Shown here in pieces: positions 58,122 through 64,000 of a stretch of 64,000 nucleotides of DNA. Numbering within the stretch: the first letter of the stretch is position 1; each line of letters starts with the position of its first letter. Both the position numbers and the translations under genes were made by a program. The notes below the pieces were generated by a model. It did not search any database. It was given only the letters and a program-made list of their open reading frames with translations, and was not told the DNA's origin. Source of the DNA: Amycolatopsis antarctica (GTDB lineage Bacteria; Actinomycetota; Actinomycetes; Mycobacteriales; Pseudonocardiaceae); the NCBI RefSeq assembly GCF_002262875.1, contig NZ_NKYE01000002.1, forward strand, positions 372,001 to 436,000, read 5' to 3'.

Positions 58122-59723
58122 TCACCGGCCGGGAAGCCGCCGCAGCGCGCGCAGTCCGGCCGTCAGCGCCCGGGTCCACACGGTCGCCGGAACGCCTCTC
58201 GCCGGACGCAACCGCAGTCCGCGCTGCACCGCGATCGACTGCGACTCGGTGTAGCGCAGCAGGCCGTCGGCGCCGTTGCGGCGGCCGACACCGGAGCGCT
58301 TCATCCCGCCCATCGGCAGGGCCACGCTGCCGAAGGTGGCCGCGTATCCCTCGTTGACGTTCACCGTGCCCGCCTTCAGCCGGGCCGCCACCGCCCGTCC
58401 CGCCCGGGTGTCGCCGCACCAGACGCTGGCGTTGAGCCCGTAGTCGGTGTCGTTGGCCCGTGCGATCGCCTCGTCCACACCGGAGTAGCCGTATACGGCT
58501 ACCACCGGCCCGAACGTCTCCTCGCGGAACAGGCGTGCCCGGTCGGTGACCCCGGTCAGCACGGTCGGCTCGTAGAACAGCGGGCCCACGTCGGGTCGCG
58601 GACGTCCGCCGGTCAGCACGGTCGCGCCGTGGGCCTTCGCGTCCGTCACGTGCTCCGAGACGGTCGCGAGCTGCTCCGGGGAGGTGAGCGAGCCCATCCC
58701 CGCCGTGTAGTCGAGGCCCGCACCGAGCCGTAACGCCCCGGCCCGCGCGACGAACTCCCGGATGAACTCGGCACGGATGTCCTCGTGCACGTAGATCCGC
58801 TCCACCGATACGCAGAGCTGGCCGGCCGAGGCGAAACAGGCGGTCACCGCGCCGGCCGCGGCCTGCCGCACGTCCGCGTCGGCGAGCACGAGCATCGGGT
58901 TCTTCCCACCGAGTTCCAGCGAGTACCCGGCCAGTCGGGGAGCGATCCGCGCGGCCAGATCCTGTCCGGTGGGCGTCGAACCGGTGAAGCACAGGTGGTC
59001 GGACTCCTCGACGAAGGCGTCGCCGATCCGGGAACCCCGCCCGAACACCACCTGCCACACACCGGCGGGCAGCCCGGCCTCCTGGGCCAGTTCGTGCAGC
59101 CACAGCGCCGAGAGCGCGGTCTGGTTGTCCGGCTTCTGCACGACGGTGTTGCCCGCCGCGAGCGCCGGCAGCACGTCCATCGCGGTGAGGGCGAGTGGGT
59201 AGTTCCACGGCGAGACGATCCCGACCACGCCCTTGGGGTGCCGTATCTCGGCTGCCCGGGTGAGTACCGGCAGCACCCCGGCCACGCGCCGCGGGGCGAG
59301 GATCCGCGCGCTGTGCCGCGCGTAGTGCGCGGCGACCAGCGCGGTGGCGGAGACCTCGTCGAAGGCGTCCAGCCGGGCCTTGCCCGCCTCCACCTGGATC
59401 AGGTCGAGGACTTCCCGCTGCCGGTCGAGGACCAGGTCGTGCAGGCGTGCCAGTACCCGTTGCCGGTGGTGCACGCCGAGCGCGGCCCACTGCGGCTGTG
59501 CCCGCCGGGCGCGGGCGAACGCCGCCCTGGCGCCCGCGTCGGTGGCCTGCGGCAGTGTGCCGACCGGCTGCCCGGTGAACGGGGCGGTCGTGCGCACCGG
59601 ATCGCCGTCGTGCCCGTCGGCGACCCGCGCGGTCAGTGCGGCGGCACGGGTGGCGGGGGGTGCCGACGCGATGCCGCCGAGCGGTCCGGTGGTACGCGCG
59701 TGGCTTTCGGCTGTACTGGTCAT
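58122..59723 (-). CDS. gabD2: Aldehyde dehydrogenase, succinate-semialdehyde type (GabD2-like)
   Basis: 533 aa. NAD(P)-dependent oxidation of an aldehyde. IVSPWNYPLALTAMDVLPALAAGNTVVQKPD, FTGSTPTGQDLAARI, catalytic Glu in SLELGGKNPMLVLADADV and nucleophile Cys in ASAGQLCVSVERIYV, with EETFGPVVAVYGY. Sequence and length favour GabD2 (Rv1731), a succinic semialdehyde dehydrogenase in GABA use, though other aldehydes are possible. ATG 59723 has GAGGGAG 5 nt upstream, so the start at 59861 is rejected. Convergent with the LuxR gene, 7 nt apart. Confidence 0.93.
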   Translation of the reverse strand: MTSTAESHARTTGPLGGIASAPPATRAAALTARVADGHDGDPVRTTAPFTGQPVGTLPQATDAGARAAFARARRAQPQWAALGVHHRQRVLARLHDLVLDRQREVLDLIQVEAGKARLDAFDEVSATALVAAHYARHSARILAPRRVAGVLPVLTRAAEIRHPKGVVGIVSPWNYPLALTAMDVLPALAAGNTVVQKPDNQTALSALWLHELAQEAGLPAGVWQVVFGRGSRIGDAFVEESDHLCFTGSTPTGQDLAARIAPRLAGYSLELGGKNPMLVLADADVRQAAAGAVTACFASAGQLCVSVERIYVHEDIRAEFIREFVARAGALRLGAGLDYTAGMGSLTSPEQLATVSEHVTDAKAHGATVLTGGRPRPDVGPLFYEPTVLTGVTDRARLFREETFGPVVAVYGYSGVDEAIARANDTDYGLNASVWCGDTRAGRAVAARLKAGTVNVNEGYAATFGSVALPMGGMKRSGVGRRNGADGLLRYTESQSIAVQRGLRLRPARGVPATVWTRALTAGLRALRRLPGR

Positions 59724-59754
59724 GGCGCTCCCTCGACATCCTCTGCACTGATTG

Positions 59755-59783
59755 TTACCGGCGAGTAAAGCATACCGACGGTA
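59755..59783. promoter_or_regulatory. Two palindromic operator candidates in the aldehyde dehydrogenase promoter
   Basis: TTACCGGCGAGTAA (59755-59768, TTAC-N6-GTAA) and TACCGACGGTA (59773-59783, 5-bp arms) lie 5 bp apart. On the minus strand a -10-like TATGCT overlaps the boundary, so a bound repressor would block the promoter. The first resembles the site before the FadD15-like gene (12 of 14 bases). Confidence 0.55.
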
Positions 59784-59966
59784 CGGAATGCGGCGGGTGT
59801 GCGGATGTCGGACGCGCTGACCTGCGGCGGTCGGAAACGGGTGAAACTTTCGCCCGGGCAAGCGTCACGATTGGGACGGAACGGCCATCTCCTCAGTACG
59901 TGGCGGGCCGGTCCGAGACGAGGGCCGGGCCGGCCCGCCATCCCCAGCCGCTCGCGGCCGCGGACC

Positions 59967-60581
59967 TCAGTCGGCGACTGCGATCCTCGCGGCCACCCGC
60001 TTCCACTCCTCCAGTAGTTGCTTGCGCCGGCGGGGGTCGCCACCGAGTTCGGCGTCCAGTGCCAGGCCCCGGGTGAAGTTCACGGTCAGCCAGAACAGCG
60101 TCTCGATCCGCTCGCGGGGAACGTCGCCGGCGACGGCGACGATCGCCTCCAGGGTCGAACGCCCGAGCGCCCGGTCCACGGGACGGATCGCGGCGCGCAG
60201 TTCGGGGTCGGTGCGAGCCGCCACCCACAACTCGGTGACCGCCGTGGCCAGCGTCCCGGAGTAGGCCTCCCACAGCAGGTCGATGGCGGCGGGGATGCGC
60301 TCCGGGCCGGCGGGCAACTCGCGAACCGAGGTGAGCCGCTGCTCGCGCAACCGCCGCGTCAGGTGCACGACGGCCGCCGCCATCAGCTCCGCCTTGGCCG
60401 AGAAATGGTGCTGTACGGCGCCTTTCGACACCCCCGCCCGGGCGCAGACCTCCTGGATCGACGTCCGCGCGTAGCCGATCTCCACCAGCGCGCCGATGGT
60501 CGCGTCGAGCAGTGCGGAACGGGTCCGCTCCCGGCGCTGCGCCTGGGTGCGGTGTGCGCGCGGGCGCGTCGCGTCGGTCAC
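59967..60581 (-). CDS. TetR-family transcriptional repressor
   Basis: 204 aa. N-terminal HTH RERTRSALLDATIGALVEIGYARTSIQEVCARAGVSKGAVQHHFSAKAELM is typical of TetR (the motif GVSKGAVQHHF). C-terminal ligand domain about 75-204. Divergent from the acyl-CoA dehydrogenase operon, with paired operators between. The ligand is likely an acyl-CoA or similar. GTG 60581 follows AGGAGG about 7 nt upstream. Confidence 0.93.
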   Translation of the reverse strand: MTDATRPRAHRTQAQRRERTRSALLDATIGALVEIGYARTSIQEVCARAGVSKGAVQHHFSAKAELMAAAVVHLTRRLREQRLTSVRELPAGPERIPAAIDLLWEAYSGTLATAVTELWVAARTDPELRAAIRPVDRALGRSTLEAIVAVAGDVPRERIETLFWLTVNFTRGLALDAELGGDPRRRKQLLEEWKRVAARIAVAD

Positions 60582-60625
60582 CTGCGCCTCCTGTCCCGCC
60601 CTTTACCGTCGAACGGAGCGACTGT

Positions 60626-60661
60626 ACATTCCGGATAGAACTTACATTCTGCTTGGAATGT
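60626..60661. promoter_or_regulatory. Tandem TetR operators between tetR and acyl-CoA dehydrogenase
   Basis: ACATTCTGCTTGGAATGT (60644-60661) is an inverted repeat (ACATTC-N6-GAATGT). Directly adjoining it, ACATTCCGGATAGAACTT (60626-60643) is a degenerate copy matching at 12 of 18 bases, in the same orientation. The ACATTC/GAATGT arms are a common TetR/AcrR-family operator form. Confidence 0.7.
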
Positions 60662-60694
60662 TTTCTACCCGCGCAACCGACGAGGAGGCCCGCC

Positions 60695-61846
60695 GTGGCG
60701 TTGCAGATCCAGCCGAGCTCTTGGTGTGACGAGGACCTGAAGGACTTCCGCGAGCTGGCGCGCACGTTCTGCCAGAAGGAACTCGCCCCTCACCAGGAAC
60801 GGTGGGCCGAGGCCAAACAGGTCGACCGCGAGCTGTGGAACAAGGCCGGTGAGGTCGGCCTGCTCGCGCTCTCCATCCCGGAGGAGTACGGCGGCGGCGG
60901 GGGCACCTTCGCCCACGAGGCCATTCTGTTCGAGGAGCAGGCCCGCTCCGGCGACAGCGCCTGGGGGGTCTCCGTGCACAGCGGGATCGTCGCGCCCTAC
61001 CTGCTGGAGTACGGCTCCGAGGAGATCAAGCAGCGGCTGCTGCCCAGGTTCGCCAGCGGCGAGTCCGTCGGCGCGATCGCGATGACCGAGCCCGGCACCG
61101 GCTCCGACCTGCAGAGCATCAAGACCCGCGCGGTGCGCGACGGCGACTCGTATGTGATCAACGGGGCCAAGACCTTCATCACCAACGGCGCACTCGCCGA
61201 TGTCGTCGTGGTCGCCGTCAAGACCGACCCCGACGCCGGAGCCCAGGGCGTCTCGCTGATCGTGGTGGAGACCGACACTCCCGGCTTCCGCCGCGGCCGG
61301 GTGCTCGACAAGCTCGGCCTCAAGGGTCAGGACACCGCCGAGCTCTTCTTCGACGACGTCCGGGTGCCCGCGGGCAACCTGCTCGGCGAGGCCGAGGGGC
61401 AGGGCTTCATCCAGCTCATGCAGCAACTCCCGCAGGAGCGGCTGATCATCGCCGTGACCGCGGTCGCGGGCATGGAGGCTGCGATCGACCAGACCATCGC
61501 CTACACCAAGGACCGCACGGCGTTCGGCCGTCCGGTGTTCAACTTCCAGAACACCAAGTTCACCCTCGCCGAGGCCGCCACCGAGGCTGCGGTCGCCAGG
61601 GCCTTCCTCGACCAGTGCATCGAACGGCACCTGCGCGGCGAACTCGACATCCAGGGCGCCGCGATGGTGAAACTGTGGACCACGGAGCGGGTGAACCGGG
61701 TCGTCGACGACTGCCTGCAGCTCTTCGGCGGCTACGGCTACATGACCGAGTACCCGATCGCCCGCGCGTGGGCCGATCTGCGGATCTCGCGCATCTTCGG
61801 CGGCACCAGCGAGGTCATGAAGGAGATCATCTCCCGCACGCTGTGA
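60695..61846 (+). CDS. Acyl-CoA dehydrogenase
   Basis: 383-aa flavoprotein. AIAMTEPGTGSDLQSIKTRA (FAD/substrate signature), YVINGAKTFITNGALADVVVVAVKT, QNTKFTLAEAATEAAVARAFLD, LQLFGGYGYMTEYPIARAWADLRISRIFGGTSEVMKEII with the catalytic-region arrangement of medium/short-chain enzymes (a Glu in the GYGYMTEYP...TSE region). GTG 60695 has GAGGAGG 6 nt upstream. Likely in fatty or branched-chain acyl-CoA breakdown, and repressed by the divergent TetR. Confidence 0.95.
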   Translation: MALQIQPSSWCDEDLKDFRELARTFCQKELAPHQERWAEAKQVDRELWNKAGEVGLLALSIPEEYGGGGGTFAHEAILFEEQARSGDSAWGVSVHSGIVAPYLLEYGSEEIKQRLLPRFASGESVGAIAMTEPGTGSDLQSIKTRAVRDGDSYVINGAKTFITNGALADVVVVAVKTDPDAGAQGVSLIVVETDTPGFRRGRVLDKLGLKGQDTAELFFDDVRVPAGNLLGEAEGQGFIQLMQQLPQERLIIAVTAVAGMEAAIDQTIAYTKDRTAFGRPVFNFQNTKFTLAEAATEAAVARAFLDQCIERHLRGELDIQGAAMVKLWTTERVNRVVDDCLQLFGGYGYMTEYPIARAWADLRISRIFGGTSEVMKEIISRTL

Positions 61847-61938
61847 ACCGGGCCTCGGCGTCCGTCGCCGGGCAGCCCATCGCGAACACCCATCGCAGAC
61901 CACACCATCGCCGAGTACCCACCGGAGAGGAACGACGG

Positions 61939-63123
61939 ATGACTGCCGGACCGCCCACGCCCGGAACGAACGGAACCGGCGGCACGGGCCCGCTGCACGG
62001 GCTCACCGTGATCGAGCTGGCCGGACTCGCCCCGGCGCCGTTCGCCTGCACGGTCCTCGCCGACCTCGGTGCCGAGGTGATCCGGGTGGATCGCGCCGCC
62101 CAGGGGGCGGACATGCTCGGCTTCGACGGCGATCCGCTGATGCGCGGACGCCGGACCATCGGCGTCAACACCAAGGACCCGCGCGGGGTCGAACTGGTGC
62201 TGCGGCTGCTCGACGGGGCGGATGTGCTGGTGGAGGGTTTCCGGCCCGGCGTGGCCGAGCGGATGGGCCTCGGCCCGGAACAGGTGCACGCGCGCAACCC
62301 GCGGATCGTCTACGGGCGGATGACCGGCTGGGGCCAGGACGGCCCGCTCGCCCCGGCGGCCGGGCACGACATCAACTACATCGGCATCGCGGGCGCGCTG
62401 GAGCCGGTCGGCAGGGCGGGGGAGCGTCCGGTGCCGCCGCTGAACCTCGTCGGCGACTTCGGCGGCGGGGGACTCCTGCTGGCGATGGGTGTGCTCGCCG
62501 CGTTGTTCGAACGGACCGTGTCCGGCAGGGGGCAGGTGGTGGACGCCTCGATGGTCGACGGTGCCGCCCTGCTCACCACCCACCTGCACGGCATGCGCGC
62601 GGCGGGCCTGTGGCCGGGCGGGCGCGGCGACAACATGCTCGACGGCGCCGCGCCGTTCTACGACACCTACGAGACCTCCGACGGCCGCTATGTCGCGGTC
62701 GGGGCCATCGAACCGCGGTTCTGGGCGGACCTGCTCCGCGTGCTCGGACTGGACGCCGAGAAGGTGCCGTTCCATCTCGACAAGAACCAGTGGCCCGCCC
62801 TGCGGGAGATGCTGAGTACCCGGATCGGCGAGTTCACCCGGGACGAGCTGGTGGCCAGGGCCGAGGGCAGCGACGCCTGCCTCACTCCGGTGCTCTCGCC
62901 ATGGGAGGCCGCCGAGCACCCGCACAACAAGGCTCGCGGCACCTTCGTCGACATCGGCGGGGTGACCCAGCCCGCCCCGGCCCCGCGATTCGACCGGACC
63001 CCGTCCGCCGTGCCCTCGGCGCCGCACCCGAAGGGCGCCGATACCGGGTCCGTCCTCGCCGGTCTGGGGCTCGGTACGGCCGAACTGGCCGATCTGCGCG
63101 CATCCGGGGTGATCGCGAAGTAG
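61939..63123 (+). CDS. mcr: Alpha-methylacyl-CoA racemase (CaiB/BaiF family III)
   Basis: 394 aa. N-terminal LHGLTVIELAGLAPAPFACTVLADLGAEVIRVD, RRTIGVNTKDPRGVELVLRLLDGADVLVEGFRPGVAERMGLGPE, the racemase signature GHDINYIGIAGALEPVG (His as catalytic base region) and PPLNLVGDFGGGG (catalytic Asp). This pattern matches AMACR/MCR from M. tuberculosis more than a true CoA transferase. It is 92 nt after the dehydrogenase, which together suits degradation of methyl-branched fatty acids, including those possibly made by the SigK-linked methyltransferase. Confidence 0.9.
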   Translation: MTAGPPTPGTNGTGGTGPLHGLTVIELAGLAPAPFACTVLADLGAEVIRVDRAAQGADMLGFDGDPLMRGRRTIGVNTKDPRGVELVLRLLDGADVLVEGFRPGVAERMGLGPEQVHARNPRIVYGRMTGWGQDGPLAPAAGHDINYIGIAGALEPVGRAGERPVPPLNLVGDFGGGGLLLAMGVLAALFERTVSGRGQVVDASMVDGAALLTTHLHGMRAAGLWPGGRGDNMLDGAAPFYDTYETSDGRYVAVGAIEPRFWADLLRVLGLDAEKVPFHLDKNQWPALREMLSTRIGEFTRDELVARAEGSDACLTPVLSPWEAAEHPHNKARGTFVDIGGVTQPAPAPRFDRTPSAVPSAPHPKGADTGSVLAGLGLGTAELADLRASGVIAK

Positions 63124-63341
63124 CCGCGAGTTCCTGATCCCGGCCGGGGCGACGCCCTACCAAGGTCGTTCCCTAGGCTGTATGACGACGCACCGCACAC
63201 TGGGCGTTACTGAGAGCCGCCGATAGCGTGATTGTCCGTCCCGAAGTGGCGGCAGGCTCGCACTCCGGCTGCTCGAGGTGCCAAAGTGGACGAGACCTCG
63301 CGGTGGGCGCGGGGCCACACGAACCGTGATCGGATGGAGTT

Positions 63342-63509
63342 ATGTCGCCGAAGGTCAAGAAGGTCCTTATTGTCGGCGTTATCGCGCTCGTGTTGTTCTT
63401 TCTGATCAGCCAGCCGAATCAGTCTGCCGACGCGGTGCAGACGGCGCTGGGATGGCTCAGGGACGGTGCCGAGGCGATCGTGACCTTCGTCAAGGACGTC
63501 TTCTCCTAG
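63342..63509 (+). CDS. 55-aa single-pass membrane protein
   Basis: ATG 63342 with GGATGGAG just before it. KVKKVLIVGVIALVLFFLISQ is a basic start with one membrane helix (about 4-22), followed by a polar, amphipathic tail WLRDGAEAIVTFVKDVF. A hairpin terminator follows. Codon use fits the genome, but the gene is AT-richer at its start. Small proteins of this look are conserved near metabolic genes in actinomycetes, function unknown. Confidence 0.72.
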   Translation: MSPKVKKVLIVGVIALVLFFLISQPNQSADAVQTALGWLRDGAEAIVTFVKDVFS

Positions 63510-63528
63510 ACCCGGAAACACTGAGGCC

Positions 63529-63560
63529 GATGCCGGTACCGCGCTCGCGGGACCGGCATC
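63529..63560. terminator. Hairpin terminator after the 55-aa gene
   Basis: GATGCCGGT with complement ACCGGCATC, the inner ACCGCG/CGCGGG adding to the stem, 19 nt past the stop codon. Confidence 0.75.
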
Positions 63561-63842
63561 GTTCCTGTTCACGGCCTTGTGATGACCGTGCGTGAACGTT
63601 GCGGCGTCGGCGCGCGGATCACTGGACCATCCGGGTGGATTCGACCGGATGAGCCGCATGTCGGGGATTTGATTGCCGTTCGGGACTGGCGAACCGCACA
63701 CTCGCCGCCCTACGGTGCTCACATTGCGTGAGCAGTTGATTCCCCGCACGGCCGGGCAAGGACCGTGCAGATCATCGGAGATCGTCGCCATAACGCGAAC
63801 CCGCTGAGGTTCCGCGGTCGTGGCGACGTGAAGGAGGCACGG
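63561..63842. other. Gap before the last partial gene
   Basis: 282 bp without a convincing coding frame. It is less GC-rich than its surroundings in places (TTGATTGCCGTT, CATTGCGTGAGCAG). It ends with a strong ribosome site GAAGGAGG (63829-63836). No clear promoter pair found. Confidence 0.45.
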
Positions 63843-64000
63843 ATGACCGGAGATCCCGGAGTCGACGCGTTGATCCGGCAGTGGGCCGCCGAGCGTGAGC
63901 GGAGCCCCGAGGACCAGGAGGTGGACCGCATCGCCACCGCCTGGCTCGCGGAGGCGCCGCAGGTCCCGCCGGGGATTCCCGGACAGCGTGGGCGCGGTGG
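63843..64000 (+). CDS. Start of an unidentified gene (partial, continues past window)
   Basis: At least 52 codons from ATG 63843, open to the window end. It begins MTGDPGVDALIRQWAAERER and continues acidic-basic then Pro-rich (EVDRIATAWLAEAPQVPPGIP). The very strong ribosome site 6 nt upstream supports the start. The fragment is too short to assign a family. Confidence 0.65.
   Translation, partial: MTGDPGVDALIRQWAAERERSPEDQEVDRIATAWLAEAPQVPPGIPGQRGRG

Overview
The window is about 71-73% GC by eye, with GTG starts, many 4-bp ATGA/GTGA gene overlaps, a wag31-type DivIVA, a T-box with the actinobacterial ileS layout and a SAM-IV riboswitch. Gene content and order repeatedly match blocks known from Mycobacterium tuberculosis, but family details (a PPi-type phosphofructokinase like that of Amycolatopsis, DUF5753/DUF397 regulators, an ATP-binding LuxR regulator) point to a filamentous actinomycete, most likely a member of the Pseudonocardiaceae. 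No tRNA, rRNA, CRISPR array, transposase or integrase was seen; this is ordinary chromosome.

Layout. (1) 1-14.6 kb: the division and cell wall (dcw) cluster: murG tail, murC, ftsQ, then ftsZ, pgeF, yggS, sepF, yggT, divIVA. It is interrupted between ftsQ and ftsZ by about 6 kb holding a dinB-like gene and a complete sigK-rskA locus (FAD oxidoreductase, DUF1365, sigK and rskA on +; cyclopropane-type fatty acid methyltransferase and a DUF1295 protein on -). The two arms of that locus are fired by mirror-image promoters (CCAATCC-N16-CGAAT), each 8 nt from a start codon, implying leaderless SigK-controlled transcripts. (2) 14.6-27.5 kb: T-box-controlled ileS, a two-component system with a small Asp-rich partner, MOSC protein, secreted M28 peptidase, cation/proton antiporter, a SAM-IV riboswitch in front of a class V aminotransferase, lspA, an rluD-type pseudouridine synthase and a decayed regulator fragment. 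(3) 27.5-34 kb: a repeat-rich HTH protein, two recently duplicated DUF885 genes and a FadD15-type acyl-CoA ligase. (4) 34-46.6 kb: a block like Rv2178c-Rv2187 of M. tuberculosis (SRPBCC proteins, ArsA-like ATPase, acyltransferase, RNase AS, DAHP synthase) with added ROK glucokinase, a NUDIX-NYN fusion, a glutamate-cysteine ligase homologue and a phosphofructokinase with PPi-type residues. (5) 46.9-53.2 kb: an ammonia-lyase homologue with an altered MIO site, DUF2461, pyruvate kinase, TesB and DacB. (6) 53.4-64 kb: a DUF5753/DUF397 regulatory pair, a small protein coupled to a large LuxR ATPase regulator, succinate-semialdehyde-type dehydrogenase, a TetR regulator with tandem operators divergent from an acyl-CoA dehydrogenase/racemase operon, and two small genes at the right edge.

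The items most worth follow-up are the SigK locus inside the dcw cluster with its symmetrical leaderless promoters, the SAM-IV riboswitch on an uncharacterised PLP enzyme, the 17-codon W/Y-containing leader overlapping the DAHP synthase start, the lyase with GTG at the MIO site, the NUDIX-NYN fusion, and a 14-bp operator shared by the acyl-CoA ligase and aldehyde dehydrogenase genes. I found no clear evidence of a wholly new multi-gene defence or mobile system.
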